This document shows, one piece after another, positions 7,897-17,463 of a stretch of DNA of 64,000 bases. The number at the start of each line of letters is the position of its first letter. Position 1 is the stretch's first letter. The stretch comes from Exiguobacterium antarcticum DSM 14480 (GTDB taxonomy: Bacteria; Bacillota; Bacilli; Exiguobacteriales; Exiguobacteriaceae). The position numbers and the translations under genes were made by a program. The notes under the pieces are model-generated. The model was not told the origin of the DNA. It did no database searches and saw nothing but the letters and a program-made list of their open reading frames with translations. Where the stretch lies: the NCBI RefSeq assembly GCF_000685865.1, contig NZ_JMKS01000003.1, positions 1,803,001-1,867,000 of the forward strand. Direction: 5' to 3'.

Positions 7897-9891
7897 ATGT
7901 ATTTAGGCGTCGATTATTACCCGGAACAAACTCCACGTGCGTTATGGGAGGAAGACTTCCGTTTGATGAAAGAACTCGGTGTCAACGTCGTCCGGCTGGC
8001 GGAATTTGCCTGGACGATGATGGAGCCGGAAGAAGGAGTCTACGATTTCCGGTTTTGGGATGACATCATCGAACGTTTGAGTGCCGCCGGTTTTGACATC
8101 GTCCTCGGGACACCGACCGCGACACCACCGGCCTGGATGTGTCATAAATATCCGGAGATTCTTCCGGCAGACGAGCATGGCGTGACGATCAGCTTTGGAG
8201 CCCGTCGTCACTACACGGTTCACAGTGAGACGTACCAACGCTTTTCCGTTGCCATCACGACGGAAATGGCGAAACGGTACGGAAAACATCCGCGTGTCAT
8301 CGGTTGGCAGACGGACAATGAATACGGTCATGAAAAATCGGATCGTTCGTACAGTGAAATCGACCGTGCCGCGTTCCAGGTATGGCTGAAAAACCGATAC
8401 GAGACGCTTGACGCGTTAAACGAGACGTGGGGAACGGTCTTCTGGAGTCAGACGTACACGGCGTGGGAGCAAATCCCAGTACCGCGGAAAGTCTACCAGG
8501 AACATAACCCGTCGTTACTCGTCGACTTCGACCGCTTCTGTGCCGACGGTTACAACCATTACAACAAACTGCAGGTCGATGCGCTTCGGGAACACATTCA
8601 TCCGGACGCGTTCATTACACATAACCTTGTCTACAGTGATATGGCCGTCAATCAACAACAGATGGCACAGGATCTCGATTACGTCGCCTTTGATAACTAC
8701 CCGGTCTGGGGTGGTTTGCCTGAACCGAACCGTTTCGAGAAGATGGCGAGCGATCATGACCTGTGCCGATCGTCGAAACAAGGAAAAGGCTTTTGGGTGA
8801 TGGAGCAACTCAGCGGAGCGCAAGGCTGGAGTAAAATCGGTTACTTGCCGCGCCCCGGTCACATCCGTTTGTGGACGTATCAAGCGGTCGCACGTGGTGC
8901 CGAAGCCATCGTCTACTTCCGTTTCCGGGCGGCGTTGTTCGGAACGGAAGAGTTTTGCCACGGTATCATCGATCACGATGGAAAACCAAAACGTAAATTC
9001 AATGAAGTCAAACAGATCATGACCGAGCTGAATACGTTCGGAGACGAGATTAATGCGAGTAGCTATCAAGCAGAAGTCGGTGTCTATTTTGATCAAGAGA
9101 ACGTTTGGGCCTGGACCCATCAGCCGCACAGTGATGCGTTTGACTTCCGGACCGAGTTCGTCCGGTTCTACGGAGGCGCTGTCCGTCGTCAGGCAGCAAC
9201 CGATATCGTCTTCCCGGGTGACCGGCTCGATCAATACAAATTGATTATCGTTCCGCTGTATTTCCTGACGAATCCGACGTTTGACCAGTCGTTAATCGAT
9301 TACATGGAGCAGGGGGGACATGTCATCTTCACGTACCGGACCGGTGTCAAGGATCCGCATAACAATGTCATTCCATTGACGTTACCAGGCAAGTTCGCCC
9401 CGTACGCAGGAATCGAAATCGACGAGTACGAATCGTTGCAGGCGGTACAGGAAAACCGGGTCGAAGGCATTGGAGCATTCGCCGGACAAGGTTCACCGGC
9501 CCGTCTCTGGTGTGATTTGATCACACCGACGACAGCCGAACCGCTCGCTGTCTACCGCGATACGTTTTATGACGGAGTCGCTGCCGTCACACGCAACGAA
9601 TATAAAGGAGCAATCACGTACATTGGTGCATCGATTGATGATGCGATGATCGATACGATTTACCGACAAGCGTTTCTCGATGCCGGTGTTCAGACGTTTG
9701 AGGCACCGGATCAAGTCGAAGTCGTCCGCCGTCACGGGGAAACACGTGATTTCATCTTCTTCATGAACCACGATACAAAAGCCAGCCGGGACGTGGTGCT
9801 TGATGCTGCTTATAAAGAAGTGAATACGAACGAGACATATAGTGGAACAGTGACGCTCGCACCGCTCGAGACACTGATTCTGACAACATAA
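7897..9891 (+). CDS. Beta-galactosidase, glycoside hydrolase family 42
   Basis: A 664-residue cytoplasmic GH42 enzyme with the TIM-barrel start YLGVDYYPEQ. The acid/base Glu142 is in WQTDNEYG and the nucleophile Glu303 is in WVMEQLSG. A central trimerisation domain and a short C-terminal beta domain follow. It releases galactose from beta-linked galactosides such as galactan oligomers or lactose. The ATG at 7897 follows AGGGGG; the upstream in-frame codons lack a ribosome-binding site. No signal peptide is present, so the substrate must be imported first, fitting the adjacent ABC genes. GanA of B. subtilis is the functional parallel. Confidence 0.95.
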   Translation: MYLGVDYYPEQTPRALWEEDFRLMKELGVNVVRLAEFAWTMMEPEEGVYDFRFWDDIIERLSAAGFDIVLGTPTATPPAWMCHKYPEILPADEHGVTISFGARRHYTVHSETYQRFSVAITTEMAKRYGKHPRVIGWQTDNEYGHEKSDRSYSEIDRAAFQVWLKNRYETLDALNETWGTVFWSQTYTAWEQIPVPRKVYQEHNPSLLVDFDRFCADGYNHYNKLQVDALREHIHPDAFITHNLVYSDMAVNQQQMAQDLDYVAFDNYPVWGGLPEPNRFEKMASDHDLCRSSKQGKGFWVMEQLSGAQGWSKIGYLPRPGHIRLWTYQAVARGAEAIVYFRFRAALFGTEEFCHGIIDHDGKPKRKFNEVKQIMTELNTFGDEINASSYQAEVGVYFDQENVWAWTHQPHSDAFDFRTEFVRFYGGAVRRQAATDIVFPGDRLDQYKLIIVPLYFLTNPTFDQSLIDYMEQGGHVIFTYRTGVKDPHNNVIPLTLPGKFAPYAGIEIDEYESLQAVQENRVEGIGAFAGQGSPARLWCDLITPTTAEPLAVYRDTFYDGVAAVTRNEYKGAITYIGASIDDAMIDTIYRQAFLDAGVQTFEAPDQVEVVRRHGETRDFIFFMNHDTKASRDVVLDAAYKEVNTNETYSGTVTLAPLETLILTT

Positions 9892-9905
9892 GGAGGAGAA
9901 CGACC

Positions 9906-12038
9906 ATGGCCATTCTTGAACTGCCGAATCAGCGGTTCGTCCTCGAAGGACAACACGTCGCGCATGTCGTGACGATCGGACAGCACGGCAAAGTGTTGCA
10001 TACGTATTTTGGAGCCCGCCTGCCGTATCGATCTGATTATGAAGCCTTACCGAATCCGGTCCTGACACACAGCTCGTTTGAATCACCGGATGGGGTTGCG
10101 GTCTATGATTTCATTCCATTCGGTGAGATGGTCTACACAGAACCGACTTTGAAATCAGAACGGGAGGACGGTCAACGAATCAGCCAGTTCGTCTTTGAAC
10201 GCGCCGAGCAATCCGACAGCGGATTGATCTTATGGTTGTTTGATTCGTTACAAGAACTTCGGGTCGGCATCAAATACGACCTGTACGAAACCTACGATAT
10301 GATCGGACGGTCACTCGTGATTGAAAACACCGGAACACAACCGGTGCAATTGACGGCAGCCCAATCGTTTGCGATGGGAATTCTACAACGGCCGAGCTTG
10401 AACCTGCATCATTTTGCCGGAACATGGACCGGTGAATTTCAAAAGCAGGTGACGCCGCTAACGCCGGGGCGTAAGACGATTGACAGCCGGCGGGGTGTGA
10501 CGAGTCATCAGGCGAATCCGTGGTTTGCACTTGAACACGGGGCGACGGAAGCGACCGGTGAAGTCATCTATGGTCATTTCGCGTATTCCGGCAACTGGTC
10601 GATGCACTTCGAACAGGATGCGTTTGGATTTGTCCAAGTATCAGGCGGGATGAATGCGTTTGATTTCGGTTGGACACTTGAAGCGGGTAAACAGCTTGCG
10701 ACACCGGACTTTTACATCGGCTACGCGGCAGACGGCTTTGCCGGGATGAGTGCCCGGGCGCACGATTTCCAGCGTCAGATCATCATGCCGGAATCGGACC
10801 GGAACAAGGTCCGGCCTGTCCTCTACAATTCCTGGGAAGCGACCTATTTTGACGTGACGGAACACGGACAACGGACACTCGTCGATCAAGCAGCCGCGAT
10901 CGGTTGTGAACTGTTTGTCGTCGATGACGGCTGGTTTGGTGAACGAAACTCCGATCAGGCCGGTCTCGGTGACTGGGTCGTCAATCCAGAGAAATTCCCG
11001 AACGGTTTAACACCGTTGATTGATTATGTGAAACAACAAAACATGCAGTTTGGTCTATGGGTCGAACCGGAAATGGTCAATCCTGATTCAAATCTGTACC
11101 GGACGCATCCTGACTGGATCTACCATAGTCCCGGTGCCCACCGGACGACATCACGCAATCAGTTTGTTCTGAACCTTGGTTTACCGCAGGTCGAACAATT
11201 CGTGTTCGAGATGATGGACGAGTTGCTTGGGACACACGCGATTGATTACATCAAATGGGACATGAACCGTGCTTTTTCGGAACCGGGTCTCCCGGGTGCG
11301 ACACCAGCACAACAACAAGAATTATGGAAGCGTCATGTCGATGCGCTGTACCGGATTTTTGATGAGTTGCGGACACGTCATCCGGAAGTAGACTTTGAAG
11401 CTTGTGCCGGAGGCGGCGGACGGATTGATCTTGGAATCCTCCAACGGACGGAACAGGTCTGGACGAGTGACAACACGGATCCACTGGACCGGTTGACGAT
11501 CCAGCACGATTTCTCATTTGCCTATAATGCGAAGATGATGAGCTGTTGGGTGACGGACGGTCCGAACTGGCTGAATGGTCGGAACTTACCGCTTGCGACA
11601 CGTTTCGTCTCCTCGATGCAGGGGACACTCGGTATCGGTGGCAACTTAAGCGAATGGACAGCAGAAGAATTAACAGAAGCAACCGAGTGGATTGCGACGT
11701 ACAAGACGATTCGGGAAACCGTCCAATTTGGACGCCAGTACCGCTTGACGGCAGACCGCCGGACGGCATCGCTCATGCAATACACATCAAACGATCAAAC
11801 GGTTGTCCTCGCGGTAGCGCCGATGCGTCAGCACGGTTCAAACCAGTACCATTTCCGTCTGCATGGACTTGAGAAAACGGGTTTGTATCAGGTCGACGAA
11901 CGTCAGCTCAGCGGTGCTTACTTGATGCAGCAAGGATTGACGATCACTTATACGACGGATTATGAAGCCTGTTGTCTACACATTCAGCCGGTTCACGGCA
12001 ACGTCATCACATCAGAGTCAAAGGAGCCGATCGCATGA
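9906..12038 (+). CDS. Alpha-galactosidase, glycoside hydrolase family 36
   Basis: A 710-residue enzyme, close to the usual length of tetrameric bacterial GH36 (AgaA/RafA type). The nucleophile Asp452 lies in IKWDMNR and the acid/base Asp522 in WTSDNTD. The substrate-binding motif CAGGGGRID and a C-terminal beta-sandwich are present. It removes terminal alpha-1,6-galactose from melibiose, raffinose-family sugars or galactomannan fragments in the cytoplasm. The start at 9906 has AGGAGG before it. Together with GH42 it lets the operon handle both alpha- and beta-galactosides. Confidence 0.95.
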   Translation: MAILELPNQRFVLEGQHVAHVVTIGQHGKVLHTYFGARLPYRSDYEALPNPVLTHSSFESPDGVAVYDFIPFGEMVYTEPTLKSEREDGQRISQFVFERAEQSDSGLILWLFDSLQELRVGIKYDLYETYDMIGRSLVIENTGTQPVQLTAAQSFAMGILQRPSLNLHHFAGTWTGEFQKQVTPLTPGRKTIDSRRGVTSHQANPWFALEHGATEATGEVIYGHFAYSGNWSMHFEQDAFGFVQVSGGMNAFDFGWTLEAGKQLATPDFYIGYAADGFAGMSARAHDFQRQIIMPESDRNKVRPVLYNSWEATYFDVTEHGQRTLVDQAAAIGCELFVVDDGWFGERNSDQAGLGDWVVNPEKFPNGLTPLIDYVKQQNMQFGLWVEPEMVNPDSNLYRTHPDWIYHSPGAHRTTSRNQFVLNLGLPQVEQFVFEMMDELLGTHAIDYIKWDMNRAFSEPGLPGATPAQQQELWKRHVDALYRIFDELRTRHPEVDFEACAGGGGRIDLGILQRTEQVWTSDNTDPLDRLTIQHDFSFAYNAKMMSCWVTDGPNWLNGRNLPLATRFVSSMQGTLGIGGNLSEWTAEELTEATEWIATYKTIRETVQFGRQYRLTADRRTASLMQYTSNDQTVVLAVAPMRQHGSNQYHFRLHGLEKTGLYQVDERQLSGAYLMQQGLTITYTTDYEACCLHIQPVHGNVITSESKEPIA

Positions 12039-13207
12039 CAGACCAGACATTAGAACAGATTTTTGAACAACAATTCGGTCAACCGTCGACCCACCGCTTT
12101 TTTGCACCGGGCCGGATCAATTTGATCGGAGAACATACGGACTACAATGGTGGACATGTCTTTCCGTGTGCCTTGACGCTTGGAACGCATGCGGTTGCCC
12201 GCAAGCGCGATGATGCAGTCTTCCGGTTTTATTCGCTGAACTTTGAAAATGACGGCATCATCGAAGTCACAGGTGATGACTTGACGCATCGATCTGCCGA
12301 TGGCTGGGCCAACTATGCCAAAGGGATGATTCATATCTTACGGGAAGCCGGTTACCGGATGGATACAGGATGCGACATCCTGATCAAAGGGGATATCCCG
12401 AACGGTGCCGGACTGTCTTCGTCCGCTTCGCTTGAACTGGTCATCGGTGTCTTGCTCGACAAACTGTACAATCTGAATGTCGACCGGATCGAACTCGTCA
12501 AGTACGGCCAACAGGTCGAAAACCAGTACATCGGTGTCAATAGCGGCATCATGGATCAATTCGCGATCGGTATGGGCAAAGCAGGATCCGGACTATTGCT
12601 TGACTGTGAGACACTTGAATATACGTATGCACCGCTCGATTTATCCGGTTATACGATCATCATCATGAATACGAATAAACGGCGTGAGCTGGCCGATTCG
12701 AAATACAATGAACGCCGCTCGGAATGTGAAGAGGCGCTCGCCTATTTGCAACAGTACCGTCCGTATGCGTCTCTCGGTCAATGGTCGATGGATGAATTCG
12801 AAACGGTTTCTTTTGAGGACGAACGATTGCAACGGCGGGCACGTCACGCGATTTCTGAAAACGAGCGCACATTGCAAGCGCTCGACGCATTAAAAGAAGA
12901 GCGACTTGAAGCCTTTGGTCAACTGATGAATGCATCACACCGTTCTTTGCGAGTGGATTACGAAGTGACGGGGAAAGAACTGGATACACTGGTCGAAGCA
13001 GCTTGGGCGCAACCGGGAGTCCTTGGCGCCCGGATGACAGGTGCCGGTTTTGGCGGTTGTGCGATTGCCATCGTCGAAGACGAGACGGTCGAGACATTCA
13101 TGACGGCAGTCGGTCAAGCATACGAGACCGCAATTGGTTATCCGGCATCGTTCTACACGGCAACGGTTGGTGATGGAGCACGAGAAGTCGAACAGGAGGT
13201 CATTTAA
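12035..13207 (+). CDS. galK: Galactokinase
   Basis: A 390-residue GHMP kinase that makes galactose-1-phosphate from galactose and ATP. The galactokinase signature with R27, E33, H34 and D36 lies in GRINLIGEHTDYNGG. The ATP loop GAGLSSSASLE is near residue 125, and the C-terminal motif is GARMTGAGFGGC. The ATG overlaps the alpha-galactosidase stop (ATGA), implying translational coupling. The frame is open further upstream, but AAGGAG lies correctly before 12035. It is the first Leloir step. Confidence 0.97.
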   Translation: MTDQTLEQIFEQQFGQPSTHRFFAPGRINLIGEHTDYNGGHVFPCALTLGTHAVARKRDDAVFRFYSLNFENDGIIEVTGDDLTHRSADGWANYAKGMIHILREAGYRMDTGCDILIKGDIPNGAGLSSSASLELVIGVLLDKLYNLNVDRIELVKYGQQVENQYIGVNSGIMDQFAIGMGKAGSGLLLDCETLEYTYAPLDLSGYTIIIMNTNKRRELADSKYNERRSECEEALAYLQQYRPYASLGQWSMDEFETVSFEDERLQRRARHAISENERTLQALDALKEERLEAFGQLMNASHRSLRVDYEVTGKELDTLVEAAWAQPGVLGARMTGAGFGGCAIAIVEDETVETFMTAVGQAYETAIGYPASFYTATVGDGAREVEQEVI

Positions 13208-14206
13208 ATGGCAGTACTCGTAGTAGGTGGAGCAGGATATATCGGGTCACATGCAGTCTATCAACTGGTGGATGCCGGTCAGGACGTCGTCGTGATTGAT
13301 CATTTAAAGTCGGGTCACCGGGAAGCCGTTCATCCGGAAGCCCGTTTTTACGAAGGGGATATCCGGGATCGTGCCTTCCTTGATACGGTGTTTGAGACGG
13401 AAACAATCGATCAGGTCGTCCATTTCGCGGCCTTTTCATTAGTCGGTGAATCAATGGAACATCCACTCGTATATTTTGATAACAACGTCTACGGCACACA
13501 AGTCCTGCTCGAAGCGATGATGGCACATGATGTCAAACAGATCGTCTTCTCGTCGACCGCTGCCACATACGGGGAGCAGGAACAGATGCCGATTCTTGAA
13601 ACGGCAGTGACGAACCCGACGAATGCCTACGGCGAAACAAAGCTGATGATGGAGAAGATGATGCGTTGGTGTGAAACGGCGTACGGTCTGAACTATGTGG
13701 CACTCCGTTACTTTAACGTTGCCGGTGCCCGGTCAACAGGCGAAATCGGGGAAGATCATACACCGGAAACCCATTTGGTTCCGCTTGTCCTCGAAGTCGC
13801 CAATGGTCAACGACCGATGATTTCGATTTACGGCGATGATTATGCGACGGAAGACGGCACGTGTATCCGTGATTATATCCATGTCGAGGATTTGATTGAT
13901 GCCCACGTACTTGCACTCGACTATTTAAAACAAGGCAATACGAGTGATGTCTTTAATCTCGGCTCAAGTCGCGGCTTTTCGGTCCGGGAAATCATTGAAG
14001 CGGCACGCCGTGTGACGGGTCATGCGATTCCGGAACAAGTCGTCGCAAGACGTGCCGGAGACCCGAGCACGTTGATTGCCGGATCCGATAAGGCGAAAAC
14101 GGTATTAGGCTGGAAACCACGTCGGACGGACATCGACACAATCATTCAAGACGCTTGGCGTTGGCATGAACGACGTCCGCACGGCTATAAAACAAAAGTC
14201 CGGTAA
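13208..14206 (+). CDS. galE: UDP-glucose 4-epimerase
   Basis: A 332-residue short-chain dehydrogenase/reductase-fold epimerase. The NAD-binding GGAGYIGS is at residues 7-14, the STAATYG serine/threonine region is present, and the catalytic Tyr141-x-x-x-Lys145 lies in YGETK. It interconverts UDP-galactose and UDP-glucose. The ATG is immediately after the galK stop with AGGAGG inside the end of galK, so the two are tightly coupled. Confidence 0.97.
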   Translation: MAVLVVGGAGYIGSHAVYQLVDAGQDVVVIDHLKSGHREAVHPEARFYEGDIRDRAFLDTVFETETIDQVVHFAAFSLVGESMEHPLVYFDNNVYGTQVLLEAMMAHDVKQIVFSSTAATYGEQEQMPILETAVTNPTNAYGETKLMMEKMMRWCETAYGLNYVALRYFNVAGARSTGEIGEDHTPETHLVPLVLEVANGQRPMISIYGDDYATEDGTCIRDYIHVEDLIDAHVLALDYLKQGNTSDVFNLGSSRGFSVREIIEAARRVTGHAIPEQVVARRAGDPSTLIAGSDKAKTVLGWKPRRTDIDTIIQDAWRWHERRPHGYKTKVR

Positions 14207-14236
14207 AGAGAGAATGGATTTAGGGGAGTGAAGGCG

Positions 14237-15730
14237 ATGAATGAACTCATCAAACAACTAGTAGAGCAGGCAGTCCGTCAGCAATTGATCGAGCCGGAAG
14301 ATACGGTGTATGCGCAAAACCGGTTATTGGCTTTGCTGGGCGAAGCGGCGTACAACGATCCAGGTATGGTCGAATCACGTTCGATTCCGGATATTTTGGA
14401 TGCGATGATTGAACGGATGGTTGCATCAGGACAACTGGCAGCACGTCTTGACGAAAAAGAACGGCTGGCAGCGGAACTGATGGATGTGTTCGTTGATCGC
14501 CCGTCCCAGATCACGTCGACTTTCCGTCGTCTATATGGAGAAAGTCCACAACAAGCAACCGATTATTTTTATCAACTTAGTCAGGCGAACAACTACATCC
14601 AGACGAAGCGGATTGCCAAAAACATTCAATATCAGGCCGAAACGGTTTATGGCACGATTGACATCACGATCAACTTATCAAAACCCGAAAAAGATCCGCG
14701 TGAAATCGCGGCAGCTCAGACGGAGGTCGTCGAGTCGACGTATCCGACGTGTCTGCTTTGCGTTGAAAATGTCGGGTATGCGGGACGCGTCAATCATCCT
14801 GCACGGGCCAATCATCGGATCATTCCGATTTCCTTGCAGGACGAGCCGTGGGCGCTGCAGTATTCACCGTATGTCTATTACAACGAACACAGCATTATCT
14901 TGTCGCAGGAGCACCGGGATATGGTGATCAACCGTCAAGCCTTTGCGCGGTTGCTTGGATTCGTTGCCCAGTTCCCGCATTATTTTGCAGGATCGAATGC
15001 GGATCTGCCGATCGTCGGTGGATCGATTTTGACGCATGACCATTATCAAGGCGGACGGTATGAATTTGCGATGGACCGGGCGAAGACGCTAAGTCAGTTC
15101 GTTTTACCGGATCATCCGGATGTCACCGGTGAAACGTTACATTGGCCGTTGACGGTCGTTCGTCTGAGCAGTACCGATTCTGCCGCGTTACTCGATGCGG
15201 CGGACGACGTCTATCAGACCTGGTTGACGTACGAAGATACCGAGCATGAGATCCTTGCGGCAACAAATGGTATCCGCCACAACACGGTGACACCGATTGC
15301 CCGGATGCGTGGCGAACGATTTGAACTGGATCTCGTGTTACGCAACAACCGGACGTCGACGGACCATCCGGACGGCATCTTCCATACCCATGCCGACATT
15401 CACCACATCAAACGCGAAAACATTGGTTTGATTGAAGTGATGGGACTCGCCGTTCTGCCGGCCCGTCTGCTCAGTGAACTCGAGCAAGTCGAGCAGTTCG
15501 TCGCGGGAACGGGCATTTCGATGGCTCCTTCCCACCAGGAATGGGCAACAGAATTGAAAGCGGCGTACAGCGGACAAGACGTGACGGAATATGTCCGACA
15601 AGCTGTCGCAGCAAAATTCGTCCGTGGTCTCGAAGACTGCGGTGTCTTTAAACAAACTCCGGGCGGGCAGGCGGGACTTGACCGCTTCCTTGAAACGGTC
15701 AGCCGGCAAGTGGCAGGTGATCGGCGATGA
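14237..15730 (+). CDS. galT: UDP-glucose--hexose-1-phosphate uridylyltransferase, class II
   Basis: A 497-residue enzyme of the Gram-positive class II GalT family, unlike the shorter class I enzyme with an HPH motif. Characteristic segments are SYPT-like STYPTCLLCVENVGYAGR, NHPARANHRIIP and ILTHDHYQGG. It swaps UMP between UDP-glucose and galactose-1-phosphate. ATG at 14237 is preferred over GTG at 14228 because AGGGGAG at 14222-14228 is the ribosome-binding site. It overlaps galM by four bases. Confidence 0.95.
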   Translation: MNELIKQLVEQAVRQQLIEPEDTVYAQNRLLALLGEAAYNDPGMVESRSIPDILDAMIERMVASGQLAARLDEKERLAAELMDVFVDRPSQITSTFRRLYGESPQQATDYFYQLSQANNYIQTKRIAKNIQYQAETVYGTIDITINLSKPEKDPREIAAAQTEVVESTYPTCLLCVENVGYAGRVNHPARANHRIIPISLQDEPWALQYSPYVYYNEHSIILSQEHRDMVINRQAFARLLGFVAQFPHYFAGSNADLPIVGGSILTHDHYQGGRYEFAMDRAKTLSQFVLPDHPDVTGETLHWPLTVVRLSSTDSAALLDAADDVYQTWLTYEDTEHEILAATNGIRHNTVTPIARMRGERFELDLVLRNNRTSTDHPDGIFHTHADIHHIKRENIGLIEVMGLAVLPARLLSELEQVEQFVAGTGISMAPSHQEWATELKAAYSGQDVTEYVRQAVAAKFVRGLEDCGVFKQTPGGQAGLDRFLETVSRQVAGDRR

Positions 15731-16746
15731 CGGAGCAGACACAGTTGATTCAGGAAACGGATCTCATTCGTCACACGCTGACGCAACCGGGAATCGAAGT
15801 CGAGATTTGGAACTATGGCGGCATCATCAACGACATCCGTGTTGCGGATCGGGATGGCCGGATCGAGAGTGTCGTCTTGGGTTTTGATACAGTAAAGGAA
15901 TACCAGGACCACTCCCCGTACTTCGGGGCAATCGTCGGACGGGTTGCCGGACGTATCGGACAAGCGCAAATGGAAGTGGAAGGAACCGTCTATCCGCTCG
16001 CAACAAACGATGGAACGCATCATCTGCACGGAGGAATCAAAGGATTTGATCAAGCACTCTTTGAGGTTGTCGAAGCCACGACGGACCGACTCCATCTCCA
16101 GTTGTTCAGTCCGGACGGGGCGGAAGGCTACCCTGGTAACGTCACACTCGACGCCGTCTATCAGCTCGAAGGTCTTGCCTTGACGTTGACGATGCACGCG
16201 ACGACGAATCAGACGACACCGTTGAATCTGACGAATCATACGTACTGGAACCTGTCGGGGAACTTACGACGGGATATCCTCGACCATCACTTGACGATCC
16301 CGAGTGAAACGTACTTACCTGTCGGAGCGGATTTACTGCCAACCGGTCAGCTGCAGGACGTGACAGGAACACCCCTTGATTTTCGAACCGGGCGGCTGAT
16401 TCGAAGCGGAGCAGAATCCGATCATCCGGAAACGGTAGCCGCGGGAAATGGATATGATCATCCGTTTCTCTTATCGGGACAGCCGATCCGGTTGGAAGAC
16501 GCGTCAAATGGCCGGTATGTAGAAGTGACGACGAATCAACCGGTCGTCATCCTCTATACGGGGACGCAGCTCGAGACGAATTATACGATTCGCGGTGTCG
16601 GTGCCCGTCCGTCGCTCGGACTGTGTCTCGAAACACAAGTCCATCCGAATGCGGTGAACGAACCAAACTTCCCGGACATCCTGGTTCAGCCGGATCAGAC
16701 GTACCACTGGGAAACGACGTATCGGTTTGGCGTAAATGCCGGGTGA
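15727..16746 (+). CDS. galM: Aldose 1-epimerase (mutarotase)
   Basis: A 339-residue beta-sandwich mutarotase that converts beta-galactose released by GH42 into alpha-galactose for GalK. Catalytic histidines lie in NGTHHLHGG and NLTNHTYWNLSG, and the catalytic Glu in LCLETQVHPNAVN. The ATG overlaps the galT stop (ATGA). It is the last gene of the operon; a long hairpin follows 34 bases after the stop. Confidence 0.95.
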   Translation: MTEQTQLIQETDLIRHTLTQPGIEVEIWNYGGIINDIRVADRDGRIESVVLGFDTVKEYQDHSPYFGAIVGRVAGRIGQAQMEVEGTVYPLATNDGTHHLHGGIKGFDQALFEVVEATTDRLHLQLFSPDGAEGYPGNVTLDAVYQLEGLALTLTMHATTNQTTPLNLTNHTYWNLSGNLRRDILDHHLTIPSETYLPVGADLLPTGQLQDVTGTPLDFRTGRLIRSGAESDHPETVAAGNGYDHPFLLSGQPIRLEDASNGRYVEVTTNQPVVILYTGTQLETNYTIRGVGARPSLGLCLETQVHPNAVNEPNFPDILVQPDQTYHWETTYRFGVNAG

Positions 16747-16780
16747 AACACCGGTACAGCTAACATCACATCTTTTAATC

Positions 16781-16832
16781 TTAATAGAGAAAGGGGCGCC
16801 GGATTTGAATCCGACGCCCCTTTCTCTATTAA
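16781..16832. terminator. Long hairpin between converging galM and ogt genes
   Basis: A nearly perfect stem of about 24 bp: TTAATAGAGAAAGGGGCG on the left pairs with its complement on the right, around CGGATT-TG-AATCCG. It lies between two convergent genes and can serve both strands, although the flanking T runs are short. Confidence 0.7.
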
Positions 16833-16859
16833 ACTGGCTGGTGTACAGATGCTGTTCGA

Positions 16860-17381
16860 TCAATGAAAAGGAAGTTTCGAGGATGATACCCGCTCGATTT
16901 CTAACAGTTTCCGTTTCATGTTCAGACCACCCCAATAGCCCGTCAAATCACCTTTTTTTCCAATGATTCGATGACAGGGGACGACGATCAAGACACGATT
17001 TTTACTGATAGCGGTTCCGACGGCACGCGTCGCACTGGGACGGTAGATTCGTTCCGCGATATCCGAATAGGTCGCGGTCACACCATACGGAATCTGACAT
17101 AAGGCGTTCCAGACTTCCAGTTGAAACGGAGTACCGATCAAATGGAGGGGAAGGGAAAAGTGCGTGCGTGTTCCATTTAAGTATTCGACGAGTTGTTCCT
17201 GATACGGTTGCATGATGCGTGGATCCTCGATCAGATCAGCACGGGGCAACTGTTTTCGGGCCCAGTCGCTAAATAAGTCTCGAGGTTCGTTCAATGCCCC
17301 GACATAACAGAGTCCGGTGTCCGTTGCCGCGATTGGAAACGATGTCTCGTTCCAGTTCAACGTCGTGAAGTATAAATCCAT
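16860..17381 (-). CDS. ogt: Methylated-DNA--protein-cysteine methyltransferase
   Basis: A protein of about 173 residues that moves O6-alkyl groups from guanine to its own cysteine in the PCHR motif (VVPCHRIIG). The preceding helix-turn-helix is RPSATRAVGTAISKN. Two ATG codons (17384 and 17381) follow GGAGG at 4 and 7 nt; the second is better spaced. It is a one-step DNA repair protein without turnover. It lies just downstream of the keto-acid operon in the same direction and may be partly co-transcribed. Confidence 0.93.
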   Translation of the reverse strand: MDLYFTTLNWNETSFPIAATDTGLCYVGALNEPRDLFSDWARKQLPRADLIEDPRIMQPYQEQLVEYLNGTRTHFSLPLHLIGTPFQLEVWNALCQIPYGVTATYSDIAERIYRPSATRAVGTAISKNRVLIVVPCHRIIGKKGDLTGYWGGLNMKRKLLEIERVSSSKLPFH

Positions 17382-17417
17382 CATCGTACCTCCTTCAACC
17401 AAAAGATTCGCGCAAGA

Positions 17418-17461
17418 AACCGGTCACGCCTCCTCAAAAAGGGAACGGGGACCGGTCTTCG
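17418..17461 (-). terminator. Possible terminator after the lpd gene
   Basis: Reading the minus strand, ACCGGT repeats at both ends of a GC-rich segment and is followed by TTTCTT. The interior pairs poorly, so this is a weak call. Confidence 0.35.
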
Positions 17462-17463
17462 GA

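Noticed and set aside
8515-9234. Long open frame of 239 codons on the minus strand within the GH42 gene
   Set aside because: It is a shadow of the GH42 coding frame, with no ribosome-binding site and no family features; the plus-strand enzyme has intact catalytic motifs.
15400-16239. 279-codon minus-strand open frame across galT and galM
   Set aside because: It is opposite two well-supported genes, rich in Arg and Cys, as shadows of GC-biased codons often are.
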